Assembly: GCF_023159225.1 (NCBI RefSeq) | Contig: NC_063188.1 | Coordinates: 33,969,979-34,033,978, forward strand | Direction of reading: 5' to 3' | Source of the DNA: Perognathus longimembris pacificus | Lineage: Eukaryota > Chordata > Mammalia > Rodentia > Heteromyidae | Length of the DNA: 64,000 bases | In this document: in pieces, positions 9,958-21,934 of the stretch | Layout of the letters: each line of letters opens with the position of its first letter | How positions within the stretch are numbered: position 1 is the first letter of the stretch | Notes under the pieces: generated by a model | Seen by the model: only the letters and a program-made list of their open reading frames with translations | What the model was told of the DNA's origin: nothing | Databases searched by the model: none | Made by a program: the position numbers and the translations under genes

Positions 9958-10879
9958 AAAAACTTTTAAATCAAATCTATTCTGTTTGCCTTGATACATA
10001 CCTGCCCAGTGGTCTGAAATATTCTGAATCTGTGCGCCTTTCAGCTCCAAATTTCTTAGGACTATTGCTTTAAAGCTTCTTAATGGCATCAACTGGTTCT
10101 CACACTCAGATGCTCAGTAAATAATAACAAGTAGTTTTGATTGCTTTATGTGAGCTAATTCATTTTATATTGTCTATCAAGCTAATATACAGCAGCATAG
10201 GGAAAGGAGATAGATTTAGAAATTGATTTTCCAAGAAAAAATACAATTGTGTTCTTCAATTGAGTCCTAGCACAAATGTTATCATAAAATTTATATTTAT
10301 AAACTTACAATTTGTGTTCTTGGTTGTTGAACCTACCTAAGGTACTTCAGAGAAGAGACAACCATTTGCATGGTGTGATGTGAGAGTTGCCTGCTAAATT
10401 CATACTACTTAGAATCTTAAACTCCTCTCTCATAGCACCAGTGGGAAGTGACCCACACTGTGAGAAACCTTGAATAACCCTTTGTCAACTGATTTACCAT
10501 TTTATTTCCAGGATGAAATTCTTTGCTGTAGAGAGGTTGAGTTTCTATATAGTTAAGCTTATTATTCTTTGCCTTTGTGAGTTTTGCCTTTGGTATCAGG
10601 CTTCAAAAATCTTTCCTTAGCTCAAAGTAATTTAAAATACCTATATCCTCAGTGTCTAGTAGTCTTGACAAAAACAAGCACTCTTAGATTAAAGGACAGT
10701 TTCTATTAGAAGCACAAATGCATGTGCAAAGAACATTCATGGTTTGGATATCTCATGAGAACCTCAACATATAAGAAATGTTTATTTTGCTGAGGCACAG
10801 GTGTAAATTACATACGCTAGAAGGCTAGCATATGGAAGCCAGTCCTTTACCAGATGAGGCTAGCCTTGTGCCTTCCTAG

Positions 10880-11515
10880 TGTATGTTACATATTTAGACA
10901 TATATGTGTTGTACAATATAGAAATAGTGGTCAAATATGTATCATGTGAAGTTTACCATTTTTTTTTGGTATTGGTCCTGGAGCTTGCACTCTGGGCCTG
11001 GGTGCTGTCCCTGAGCTTTGTTGCTCACTCAACCTCTAGAGCCAGAGATCCACTTCTGACTTTTTGGTAGTTAATTGGAGATAAGAGTCTCACGGACTTT
11101 CTTGCCTGGGCTGTCTTTGAACCACAGTCTTCAGATTTCAACATCCCAAGTAGCTAGGATTACAAGTGGGGGCCACCACCGCCCAGCTAAATTTACCATT
11201 TTAAGTGTGTGCAATTCAGTGGCATTAGGTACATTAACAATAGGTTGTACAAACACCATTATTTACTTTGTCATCAGCCAAAAAAGAAATTGTATAACCG
11301 TTAACAATAACATCTCATCCTTCTCTCCCCAGTTTCTGAAATTTTGTTTTATGGATTTGCCTATCCTAGATATTGCATATAAGTAGAATCATTTAATATG
11401 TAGCTCCTGTCACTCAGAATAATGGTTTTCATCTGTGTTATTATAGCATGTAACAGTACTTTACTCTTTTTATTACTGAATAATATTTCATTATATGTAA
11501 GCAACACATTTTGAC
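10880..11515 (-). repeat. Ancient L1 3' region, minus strand, split by a SINE
   Basis: The + strand reads the reverse complement of an old L1 3' end: 'tttaccattttaagtgtg', 'caattcagtggcattaggta', 'gcatataagtagaatcat', 'ttactgaataatatttcatt'. The composite SINE at 10968-11188 interrupts it. Confidence 0.7.
10968..11188 (-). repeat. Composite SINE inserted in an old L1
   Basis: It has Geo and 7SL-like blocks in minus orientation (ttggtagttaattggagata, gtagctaggattacaagtgg). Direct repeats 'tttaccattt' occur before (about 10953) and after (about 11192), consistent with target duplications in the L1 sequence. Confidence 0.82.
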
Positions 11516-11578
11516 AGTGCACCTGTGTCTCACAACCTGCAATCCTAGCTATTCAGGAGGCTGAGATCTAAGGATCTC
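11516..11578 (+). repeat. 7SL-like SINE fragment
   Basis: It contains 'caatcctagctattcagg' and 'aggctgagatctaaggatc', the left-half signature of the composite SINE, without the right half. Confidence 0.65.
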
Positions 11579-11579
11579 T

Positions 11580-11754
11580 TAATGTTTTATTAGCATAAAT
11601 TAACCATATAAAAAGTTTCACTGTGATGTTTACATATGTGAATATATTTTATTTTGATAAAATTCATCCCTTCTATAGTATTCTTCCTTAATCTTAACCC
11701 TCCGTACTCTCCTCCCTTTTACCCAGTTTTAATTGGTTTCAATATGCTATTTTT

Positions 11755-11798
<44 letters not shown>

Positions 11799-11890
11799 CT
11801 TTGGTCCCACTCATCCCCATTACCCTCTATTTTCATTGGTTCTGTTTACCCCCATTACATAACCTCTCCTTTCAATACTTTTCTTCGCCT
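11580..11890 (-). repeat. L1 3'-UTR-like fragment with (AC)n
   Basis: AT-rich sequence of L1 3'-end type (tcatcccttctatagtattc and following pyrimidine-rich text) is interrupted by an (AC)n array at 11757-11796. L1 assignment is moderate. Confidence 0.45.
11757..11796. repeat. Microsatellite (AC)n
   Basis: About 20 uninterrupted AC units. Confidence 0.97.
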
Positions 11891-12097
11891 ATACTGGGTA
11901 CTGGGGATTGAACTTAGGGCCTTGCACCTCCTAGGCTTCCTTGATTAGCTACCACTCTACTACTTGAGTCATGCTCCCATCCAGACTTTTTTCTGGTTTA
12001 TTGGACATGGAGTCTCTCAGACCTTTTGACCTTGGCTGACTTCAAACTATAATCCTCCAGATCTCAGTCTCCTGAGACAGTAGAATAAGAGTGTGAA
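11891..12097 (-). repeat. Composite SINE, minus strand, diverged
   Basis: Begins 'tactggggattgaacttagg' and contains 'ttctggtttattggacatgg' and 'cagatctcagtctcctgaga'. Confidence 0.65.
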
Positions 12098-12099
12098 AA

Positions 12100-15000
12100 A
12101 CTCCTTATACTTTCTGAAAGAGTAAAATGTGTAAAATTCATTTTATAGTGTGAATTTGTTTCTTAGACCTTCAGCCAAGGTAACACATTACTGAGAGTAA
12201 GGTTCTATGGGATAGGGCTATGAGAAGACCAAGTTTAGAGAAGAAAAATAGGACCTACTCTATAAAAGACCCATGTTGTGTGGGTTACTGCAGTGTGGGG
12301 TTGCAAACAGCACAAGAACTCAAAAGAGGTCTATTCCTAAGCTTCAGCTCTTAAAGAAGGGAGATTAGAACAGAGCATGAATTTCATCTACTGCTCCTTA
12401 GTTTAACCTTGAGTGGAACCATGTGAGTCCATACCTTAGAATACAACTATTTGCAGGGTGACCTTATTTTTCCTCCCTGCCTGAAGAAAAGGTTAACACT
12501 CCTACTTATATTTGTACTTCCATATAAACTGACAAGCTCTCCATTCCAGGTAACATGTTGGCTTCTTTCCAGACCTGGTCCTGGAGTCTGGGTAAATGGG
12601 CCCCCTGAGTAATGGAGCCCATTATAGTACTTGCCCCTATCCCAACAGATTGGTTGGGAGAAATGAGGCCAGCCATGTCTGTGCTGAGGGTAGCCATTGT
12701 ACTGTTCACTTGTTGTAATTCTGCTCCTCCCTGAACTTTCTCCTCTTATGTAAGGCATCCTTCAGGATAAGTGCAAGGCTATAATCTGCCATGGCTAGCT
12801 GGGTTTACATAACAGATTGGTTGGTGTCATGAAATAACCTCTTGAGCCCAGGAGAAACTAAAGCTTGGGCTCATTTGGAGGGGTATTTGGTGTGCTCAGT
12901 GTACTCAGGGGAGAGCATCCCATGACCACAGGGGTCAAGAAGATGAATTGAATTTTCTCTTTTAGATAAAGAGAGAAATATGACTTAGGACATATTGTAC
13001 TGTCCTAATGCCTGCCACAATGGGACAAGGGTTAGGGACTAGCCTGCAATGCCCCAGCTTTGGCAGACAAGGTCCTTCATGCAACTCTATTTGCTAATGG
13101 GAACCCAATGAGAACTAGAAGGCTAGATTCCAGTCTTGGCAACCTCAGTTTTATGAGGAGTCAACTCAGGAAAAATGGCTTCTGGAAGTTACTGTTTACC
13201 ACACTGAAATCCAGCTTATATCAAAGATGGAGTAGGGATAAAATAGGAACAAAAACCAAAACTTTTCCACATGATATCCAGAAAGAAGGGAATCTTAATA
13301 GCAGGTAATGTGAGTTCAAACCTTGTAGCTAAAGGTCACTACCCCAAAGTAGCTGTTGCACTCTGGATATAGTCTGAGGTATAAGATCTCAGCCAGGAGA
13401 GCAGACTGAATCAAAAGCTTCCCATTGTGCAGATATACACTAGCTCAAGGAAAAGTGAAATGGAAGCAGTCTTGGTCAGTGATGACCTACACATACTACT
13501 TGGGAGCCATGCTTCTCAGATAAGTCCAGCCTAAAATTAGGTCCCTGTCTATAGACAGAGCATCTCATCCATTCTCCAAGCAACAATTTACTCACAAAAG
13601 AGCCCTGCATTTTCAACTCACTTCCTCTTTGTCTTCTCTTGAGGGGAGATGGAGAGCAGCTGTTCACAGCTTAAGGGTCTGGCCAGCTTTCCCACTGTCC
13701 GAGCTCTGTGGGTCAGTGATTGGGTCCAGCTATCCCTGAGGAAAATTGGAGTGAAAAGTAAGAGGAAAGAAGGGAAATAGATCCAATGACTCCTTTTTGG
13801 CTTGCCCTCTACCCACCCCCAGACACCCCTTCTTCAGGACTGCCATTCAGTCTCACTTCGCAGACTAGGCTGGGCCTAGGCCAGCCGGAGGGCCCTGACT
13901 CACCTCTCGTGTAGTACCTTATGTAACCATGCCAGGTTACTGAGGCATCAAGCTTCTGCTTGCTCAGTGGCGGGCTTCCCTGGGGCAAGGCATTTGGAAG
14001 CTTGCAGGGGGTCTAATTGGAGCATTTTTTTTAAAAAGGAAAAGCCTACTCTACCCTCTGTAAGGCAGTCTGCTCTGGGTTAAGTGCCAAGCTTCAAAGG
14101 GATCCCCCTCAACCCTCATATTTAGCAGCAAACAGGGAGTTGGAGTAGCCTGAGTTTGGCCACTGAGTTTTGGCTTCTTGGAGGGGATCCTGCTTTCACC
14201 TGATTATACTTTTAGGAGATGACCTAGTGTGTGAAGGGCCCCCTAGAACAGGTCTCAGAACTCCCTCTTTTGTATCTGTTGGCTTAGGAACTCTTCTTGG
14301 AGACCTCAGCATGTCTGACATTAGGTGGAATGATGTGCCAGAAGCTGGAGGTGCTTTTTGAAGGAAGATCCTTCAAGAGCCAATTTTCAGTCCTTTGAAG
14401 CCTCCATGAAGCCTCTCTGTCTCCAGATTGCCTTGAATTCACAATGCTTCTTAGTTATCTTTCAGACCTATTCAGACAATTATGTAATCTTGGTACAATT
14501 GAGCCCAGGTGGGTCTCTATGACATTCTTCTCTATTAAACTAACCTATCTACAACATACTGTGTCCCCATCAATCTAATATTTCATGGGTTCAAAGTTTG
14601 TGACTAAGCCAGTAACTCCTCCTCTCCTCCTTCCTTGTCTTTGCCCCAGCCTGTCCCACTGTGTTGCCACCAGGTAAGTGGCTTACAGAATGAGAGGAGG
14701 TAGAGATACTGCTCTCTAGTCTGTGAAAAAGAGGAATACACAGGGAAACAAAGTTTATTTTCTTAAAAGTGGCTTGGGAATTACCAGCAGGCAGAATTCA
14801 TATCTAGAGTTCAGACTTCTGACAAATCCCAGGCAAAAGAGCTGGGCACCCCAATGACTCCAGACCACAGCCAGAATAAATGAAAGTTGTTGGACTTGAG
14901 AAGGTGCAGAATTTCCCTTTTTGGGGAACCTCTCCCAGGCTTCCAGCACTTCACTTCTGTCAGTTACCTTTTCATACTTAGAATAAAAATAAAGTAAAAG

Positions 15001-15115
15001 AAAAGAAGAAAAATGATGGAGAAAAAGCATTGCTCAGTGTTAAGGCAATTTAATCTGCCTGCCCAGGTGCACAGAGAAATGAGTGATGGCATTCAGCCTT
15101 GTACTGAGTGAGCAA
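12100..15115. other. Intronic, no gene recognised; contains a glucocorticoid-type site
   Basis: Single-copy-looking sequence. A 103-codon minus-strand frame at 12447-12758 matches nothing I know. The notable signal is the steroid-receptor-type palindrome at 12987-13001. A CpG or two near 13900 do not amount to an island. Confidence 0.5.
12987..13001. promoter_or_regulatory. Candidate glucocorticoid response element
   Basis: AGGACAtatTGTACT matches RGnACAnnnTGTnCY at every constrained position. It overlaps a further half-site, TGTCCT, at 13001-13006. Function is inferred only from the motif and from the known glucocorticoid induction of this gene. Confidence 0.45.
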
Positions 15116-15119
15116 GCAC

Positions 15120-15245
15120 TTCAATTAATCAATCTATCATTCATTGACCAAGGGCCTGCTATTTATTGAATACACCACTGCAGATTTATTGAATGCCTAC
15201 CTCCCCTGCTAAGCACTGTAGAGGACACAGAGAACATCAGAGACT
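15120..15245 (+). repeat. L2-like relic
   Basis: Resembles the L2 3' region: 'cattcattgaccaagggcctgc', 'ttgaatgcctacctcccctg', 'ctaagcactgtagaggacac', 'agagaacatc'. Confidence 0.5.
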
Positions 15246-16260
15246 AGGGCTTGGGTATAGGGAACTGAGGGTGTAGCTGAGTTGGAAGGCACAGCTGCAC
15301 CTGCAGCCTGTGAGGAACAGAGCGCTGGGACATGGCAGGTCTTAAAGCTGAGCTGGGGCTCCTGCTCTGAGCAGGAGCAAAGAAGAAGGCCTTAAGCTTA
15401 GTGGAGCTAGGGCTGTGCCAAAGCAAACGAGGAAGGGAGTCTCTTTATGGCGGCGGCTTCCAGCAGAGCCTTAAAGAATGGGTTGGCTTTGGCAGGTGGG
15501 AAGCGGCTGGCTGGCTTCAAGGCTTTCTGATGGGGAAATGGGAGGAGAACCTGGCCAGTCCGTCCAACAGAGCTCCTGCTGAGAAGGAGATGGCCTGGGT
15601 GAGAACTCTTTATTCTTCCTGAGTTGGAACCTACTACCAAGCTTCGGTCAGGGAAGGGAGGGAAGGCAGGATAAAGAAAGGCTCTCTGTGGCCCCTCTCC
15701 TTTATCACTCCTCTCCACACTGCCCCTTGGTACCCTCTTCTCAGGAACATGGGTGCTGCCTTGAGAGGTAGAGATCTCCAGGGCCTGGGAGCAGGGAAGC
15801 ATCTCTCCCCTATGCCTGGTGCAAGTGCAGTGGAACCATCAGGGTTAACTTGGGGGAATTGTGGATCGTGGGTACCAAAAGAGCCTGGTGATGTGGCTTC
15901 ATATCTGTGGCTCTCTGGCCTCAAAATCCAAGGATGTGAGTAGCAGACGTAGAGTAGTATCAAGGTGCTACCACTAGAATGCAGGGCACTGGCAGCCCTG
16001 CAGTGTCACTTTTACTCTTGTTGGCTACTTGGTCAAGCCCTTCTTTCCCAGATGATCTCTAATAAAACTCCCTTGGGAGGGTAGAAAGAAGTCAGAAGAA
16101 AGGAGAGAGAGCTGGGCTAGCAAAAGAAAGCAGCCTAAACTAAGCTAGGGAATAGGAGAGAGTTTCATTCTTACTTTCCAGTACCTTTTCCCTCAGTTAG
16201 TATTCTGGACACCTGTGCCTAAAATCATTTCCTCCAAGTGGTCTGGAGAATTTGAACTCA
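15246..16260. other. Intronic, nothing recognised
   Basis: Moderately G+C-rich, single-copy-looking text with short frames on both strands. I see no splice-bounded exon, repeat or RNA gene. Confidence 0.5.
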
Positions 16261-16269
16261 AGTTCATGA

Positions 16270-16400
16270 GAAGAATTCATGAGAAATATTGCACACCTTC
16301 CATGTGCCAGGCTGGGACACAGAGGTAAGCATCAAGCATGGTCTCAGCTGTTATGGAATAGTCAATGGACTGCGGGAGAGAGACATTAACCAAGTAAATC
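16270..16400 (+). repeat. L2-like relic
   Basis: The series 'ccatgtgccaggctgggaca', 'cagaggtaagcatcaagcat', 'ggtctcagctgttatgga' follows the order of the L2 3' end (bracketing the words for 'common, size, supply, insertion'). Confidence 0.5.
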
Positions 16401-16677
16401 AAACTAATTAATGTATAAATTACAAGCTAATTGACAAGAGAATAAAGAATAAAGAATAAGCTATGCTAATTGACGAGAGGAAAAAGGATAAGCTCTGTCA
16501 GAGTATTACAAAGAAGCTTCCTGAGGAAGTGATATCTAACCTAAGAAATGAATCTCTAGTGTTAAAATTCTAACCATCAGATCCGGCCAATGGAGACATT
16601 AACTAGGATTTCTATGAGCAGACATTAGTAATGCAAGGGGTTTGTCATTTTTACATATGTACACATTGTAGGCTTTT

Positions 16678-17506
16678 TTTAGTGTTTCTTACATTTTATA
16701 GTTTATTTAATTATTAAACAAAAAATTTTTGACAAGGTGTTGTGCAAAAGGGGTACAGTTACATAGTAGGACAGTATGTACATTTCTTGTGCTATCTTAC
16801 ACCCTGTTTTTCTTTCCCTTCCCTAGGTCAGGTAGACATATATACAATACACGATGTACCAAGAACATATACAGTAGCCACGTGGCCAACGCCAAAGAAA
16901 ATTCGCCTAGGGCTTTAAATGTAATGTCTACACTAGGCAATAGTCTTATACGTACGTTCATACATAGCTTTTGAGCTATTGTGATCCACTGAGAGGTCAA
17001 TTTTTGACCTTTATATGTTGAGTAGTTGTTTGGTTTTAGTTACATATTGTAGGGTCGCTGACCCAAACCTGTGGGAAATACCATTTGACAAGAGGTTTTT
17101 GGTTTCACATACCTGGTCTCTACTGTCTCCCTCTCCCCCCACCTTAACAGTCATGTATCAGATCATGCCCCTTGGTTTTGTGTGTTCTTGGCTTGTCTCG
17201 CTCAACATTATTTGTTCAAGTTCTGACCATTTCCCTGCGAATACCAATATTTCACCATTTCTAATCGCTATCTAGTATTCCATTGTATATAGGTACCATA
17301 TTTTTTGGATCTATTCATCTGTAGGGGGGCATCTGGGTTGTTTCCATATTTTGGCTATTGTGAATTGTGCAGCGATAAACATGGAAGTGCAGATGTCTTT
17401 TTGATATCTTGAGACCTGTTGTTCAGGATAGATGCCTAGGAGTGGTATGGCTGGGTCATAGGGTAGGTCTATGTTGAGCTTTTTTAGGAACCTCCATACT
17501 GTTCTC
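16678..17506 (-). mobile_element. 5'-truncated L1 insertion, minus strand, with target duplications
   Basis: The 5' end of the insert (right side) encodes the C-terminal part of L1 ORF2 on the minus strand (about 17311-17506: a frame with the conserved LPYDPAIPLLGIYP motif and WKQPRCPPTDE). The 3' UTR continues leftwards to a T-rich end. The insert is bounded by identical 15-bp repeats acattgtaggctttt at 16663-16677 and 17507-17521. Only about 0.83 kb remains, so it cannot move by itself. The intact duplications and readable ORF2 segment suggest a moderately young insertion. Confidence 0.95.
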
Positions 17507-17539
17507 ACATTGTAGGCTTTTGACTTCAACCTCCTATAT

Positions 17540-17965
17540 CTTTCTCCCCGCCCCCCCCTTCCTCCTACCTCTCCCTAAGGCAGTTTCAACAGGTTTCCTT
17601 GTTTCAGTTTCACACTAGGAAAGAAACTACTTTGACCATATTTATCCTCATTTATCCTCTTTGTTGGCCTTCTCCTCCTTACACTGCCCTCCAACAGAGC
17701 CTGTTTCACTTCCCTGACATTCACTTTTTTCTGTGTATATTAAGTGTACAAAGCAGTTTCATCATAATAATTCGCATGAGCATATATTATAATTTAGTCA
17801 TATTAACCTCATCTATGGCACTCTCTCTCTCCCCTATTGTTCAGCAGCTTTCAGTAAAATGTCCTTACAACATAGATTCCATGGATTGTGAGATTTGTCC
17901 TCTACCATTTGTCTTCTACCATTGCCCCTCTAACAGACTACTTTCTAGTGAAGCTTCCAGTAGTT
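17540..17965 (-). repeat. L1 3'-UTR-like fragment, probable
   Basis: Pyrimidine-rich sequence (cttctcctccttacactgcc, acttccctgacattcacttt, tcatcataataattcgcatg) resembles the 3' UTR of rodent L1 read in reverse. It lies right after the L1 insertion, perhaps the older L1 into which it landed. Confidence 0.4.
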
Positions 17966-18669
17966 AGTTCTCACACCCCTAGAAATACTTCTAGGCCATG
18001 AGTAGCCTACAGGTCCAAAGAGGGAGGAATAATGACATTTTGACAAGTGAAAGAGATAAGTTTGGAGTCTGTGGGGCAACTAGTATTTAATGTCATTGTA
18101 TGTTAAAAATAGTCCATGACAATATGGAAATGTAAAAAGCTAGCCTTGAGGGAACAGTGATAAAGTGGGTATATTGCCTTAGGGGAAGAAAATTTATTTT
18201 TTTTTGAATTATTTACCATGTAGAGGAAAAGAAAGGGACCAGTCAAATGGAGACTTTTCACCTTTATTGGCTTCCTATGGACCTACAGATTTTCATTGTA
18301 CTGAGCTTCAGGATGCACACCTTTTGGAGCCTAAGGAAGTAGTACTCTAGGCTACAAATGTCAGGCATTCGTTTGGGCTGAAAACTGCCTGAATGCAGAA
18401 GGGAAGAAGAGATTACATCTCTAAAGAAGAGAAAATAAATTGATAAAAGGACTCCATGGAACTTTCTCTCAAGAGCAGTGGCCTCACCACAATGGCAAGG
18501 CATGGGACAGCTGAGCATGATCCAAAATGAGCAGATTGTGAAGGGTCAGGATTAAGGGAGCAGGCATCTGTTGGGGAAAGTTAAATGATCTAATATTATT
18601 GATCTAAGTTTAATGACAGGCAGGAAAAGATAATTGAGAGAAGATAGTTTGATTTTAAATATAACAAGT

Positions 18670-19018
18670 CATAGGCTGGATATATTGGCACATACTTGTA
18701 ATTCAAGCTACTTGGGAGGCAGAGATCAAGAGGATCATGATTAGAAGTCAGCTGGCGGGGGGGGGGGTGGCTGGGAATATGGCCTAGTGGTAAAGTGCTG
18801 GTCTCGTATACATGAAGCCTTTGGTTCGATTCCTCAGCACCACATATATAGAAAAAGCCGGGAGTGGTGCTGTGGCTCAAGTAGTAGAGTGCTAGCCTTG
18901 AGCAAAAAGAAGCCAGGGGCAATGCTCAGGCCCTGAAGTCAAGCCCCAGGACTGGCAAAAAAACAACAACAACGACAAAGAAGTCAGCCTGGGCAAAATT
19001 TTAAAAAATCTCAATAAA
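18670..19018 (+). repeat. 7SL/B1-like SINE interrupted by an IDL-Geo insertion
   Basis: The left piece (18670-18752: ggcacatacttgtaattcaa, gctacttgggaggcagagat) continues after the insert as 'ctgggcaaaattttaaaaaat' (18989-19018). The break point carries the duplicated 10-mer agaagtcagc of the inserted SINE. Confidence 0.78.
18753..18978 (+). repeat. IDL-Geo SINE nested in an older SINE
   Basis: A full IDL-Geo with a preceding G-run. It is flanked by agaagtcagc at 18743-18752 and 18979-18988, proving insertion into the older 7SL-type SINE. Confidence 0.9.
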
Positions 19019-19020
19019 TA

Positions 19021-19203
19021 AGCTGAATGTGGGGGGTTTATTCTTGTAATCCTAGCTACTTGGGTGACATTGGTAGGCATATCGAGGTCCAAATTGGTCT
19101 GGGTGAAAGCACAAACCTTAGGGGCTGGAGGTGTGGTTCAAGTAGAGTGCAAGCCTAGCAAGTGCCACAACCAGAGTCCAAACCCCGGTTTAAAAAAAAA
19201 AAA
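19021..19203 (+). repeat. B4-type SINE (7SL-like left, ID-like right)
   Basis: The left half is 'cttgtaatcctagctacttg'. The right half, 'aggggctggaggtgtggttc' with 'gcaagcctagcaagtgcc', is ID-like and not Geo, followed by an A-rich tail. An older design than the Geo composites. Confidence 0.7.
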
Positions 19204-20114
19204 CAAAAACAACAATAAAAAAAACACAACTCAGAGACAGTGACTAGCTGTTTCCCAGCCATACTAGGAACAGAACAAGAGGAAACCCTGTAGCATGAAG
19301 AATTGAGATTAGATAACAGAAGGAACTTCCTGACTACAAACTTTCAGAGAAAGTAGATCCAATTACCACAGGATATTATAAGTAATTTTAAAATATGGGG
19401 AAGGTGTTGGCAGTTACAATAAAGAACTGGATAAAAGAGAGAGAGCAGTGGCTTTATAAAGACCAGGGACAGAAGGGGACAGGCAGTTGAAGAAAGCAAA
19501 GGGGGTCAGGAAAAAGTACTTATAAGGAAAAGGAATGTCCATGTATGAGAGATGAAAGTGTTTCATGAAAATACTTTCATAATAAAAATGTCAGTGAAAT
19601 TTCTACTGGAAGCAAGTAATTAAGCTAGCATGCACCCTCCTGTGACTCAGTGGTAAGGAGGGAATGAATGAATTGGCCAGTCCCTATGGATATCGTTCTG
19701 CCTTCTCAACTCCTGGCTCAGTTGGTCTCAGTTGGGCACCCCGACCCTCATAGTTTTGAGGAGGACACCTGTGCTGGTGATAGAAGCGTGTGCCTGCCCC
19801 TCCCAGGTGTTTCTGGTGATGATAGCTCTACTTTGTGCACACAACAAAGACTAGACAAGGGGTTGCAAACAAAAACTGCAAGATCCCTGCTACAGGAGAC
19901 TGAATTTAGCCATGCAGGATAGATCTTAAATAATAATTACCAAATAATGATATTACAGAAGTTCAAGAATCTAAGGGAACACAGGCTAAGGGAGCTTTAC
20001 TCAGGATTTAAAACCTCCAAAAAGAAAATTCACCTTGTTAAGACCTTGGGCACGGAATGTGGCCACTTGAAATTCAGCTTGCCCCAAATCAGTAACAAGA
20101 AAAGGTAAACTGAG

Positions 20115-20336
20115 CCTGCCACTTGTGGCACATGCCTGTATGCCTAGCTACTTGGGGGGGAGGGGGGAGGTCTGTGGCTTGAAGCTGGCCTAGGCAGACA
20201 AGTCAGAGAGACTCCATCTCCAGTTAACCAGCAAAAAAGGTGGCTCACGTGGAAGAGCACCAGCTGTAAGAAAACCAAAACAGAATTTGAGGCCGCTGAC
20301 TTCAAGCCCTTGATATTGGTATTAAAAATAAAAAGG
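20115..20336 (+). repeat. Diverged composite SINE, plus strand
   Basis: Shows 'gcacatgcctgtatgcctag', 'gaagctggcctaggcagaca', 'actccatctccagttaacca' and an A-rich end. The right half is poorly preserved. Confidence 0.65.
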
Positions 20337-20939
20337 TAAAAGGAGCCCACTTGCCACTAATGCTAATGCCCTCAGATGTGGATATTGAACCTACTTCTCA
20401 CTGAAGCCCTGTCAAAGTAGGAGCAAACCTCCAAAGAAAGGTTCTCACTGCCAAGACCAGGCAGCCTTGATAATTCAGTGGAGTCTCTGGGGGTACCAAT
20501 GGTCTTTTAGTTAAAAATCTGCATCTGGAAGACTTTGAAGACCTGCCAGAGGAATAGAATGGAGGTCAACCAAAAAAAATAGAGAACTAATCATCCAAAA
20601 ATTACACTTGAAAAATGTCACTCTCCCCCAAATGGCCGTATTTCCAAAGTGCTGTGTCTCCAATCTCTTTAAATGTGGGAAATGTTGGCAAGATCTTATT
20701 TTTATCTACAGACTGCGTGTGGCCAGTGCTGTGACCAGGGGCCTAATCCTGGAGATCTAGGACTCTAGAGAGGAAGCATTTGCTTTCCCCTGTCCTCTCA
20801 GAGGGGTGAAGTCTTCTACCTTTGTGGGAAGCTGGAATGAGGTTCTCTGTCCTTAAAATGCCCCAAAGGGACATCAAACAATTCAAAGGCACTCACTACT
20901 ATGTGACCTTGAAGCTCAGGGGCTTCAAATCTGATGAAC

Positions 20940-21060
20940 GGCCTGTGATAGACTGTGACCTTGGCCTGTGACAAACTCTCTGAACCTCAGTTTCCTCATG
21001 TATAAATTGATGGCAATATGGTTGGGAAAGTGAGATGAGACCATGCTCCTAGAAATCATG
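20940..21060 (+). repeat. MIR relic
   Basis: Contains 'ctctctgaacctcagtttcc' followed by 'tcatgtataaattgatggca', the MIR core and 3' part. Confidence 0.7.
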
Positions 21061-21307
21061 CAGTATCCCTACATTACCATCAAGTAGGTCATAGGTGGTA
21101 CTAGAACAAAATCTTACCTGTCTTGCCTTGTCTCCTTGCGACTTCTTACTTACCCAACCATTCTGAAGTCAGTCACATACTCTCTTCCACCCAGAGCCAG
21201 CCCTGAAACCCAATCTAGTAAACTTTCTCCCAGGCAAGACTTGATCATGTATATTCTCTCTCTCTCTCTTTCTTCCTTTCTGTCTCCACCCCCCCACACT
21301 CCTCTCA

Positions 21308-21625
21308 TCAGTACTGAGGTTTGAACTCAGAGCGTATCATACTTGCTTTTTAACTTACAGTTGATGCTCTACCGCTTGAGCCATACTTCCAGTTCAGGCT
21401 CTTTGCTGGTTAATTGGAGATGAAAGTCTCCCTGATTTGTCTTCCTGTGCTGGTTTCAAACTGTGAGTCTCAATTTTCAAACTCCTCAGAAGCTAGGATT
21501 ATGGGTGTGAGCCACTAGCACCTGGCCATAATTTTTATTTTTATAGATTGTGCTAGGGTTTGAACTCAGACTCCCCTACTTGCTAGGCTGGCACAGTACC
21601 ACTGAACCATGCCTCTAGCTGGAAC
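21308..21625 (-). repeat. Composite SINE plus a partial second copy, minus strand
   Basis: The first copy, 21308-21525, carries 'gctggttaattggagatgaa' and 'gaagctaggattatgggtgt'. A second, truncated copy (about 21535-21625) carries 'agggtttgaactcagactcc' and 'gctggcacagtaccactgaa'. Confidence 0.72.
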
Positions 21626-21934
21626 TTCTTCACTCACATTCAGGTATAAATGACAAGAGGATACTTTTGTTTGCCCTCCTGCTGGGGTCAGGGAAGCCCA
21701 CAAGAGCTCTGATGTTTTTTAACTAGTGATCAAAACTGCCTGTGCACAATGGTTCACTGCTGGCATTGCTGACAAATGTGGAGGAGTTCAGGGGGCAGTG
21801 TAACTAGGGGTGGCCACTTTGAAACCTGAATGTCTCCCTTCCCCAGATTGGCCAACCTCACCTTTTCCCTCCATGTGCACCTTGAGCAGAAATATAGAGG
21901 CTCAGAACTGGTAACAGCTTTCTTAATCATCTGT

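Noticed and set aside
17311..17529. 72-codon minus-strand frame with a conserved-looking protein
   Set aside because: It is the C-terminal ORF2 part of the truncated L1 and not a host gene.
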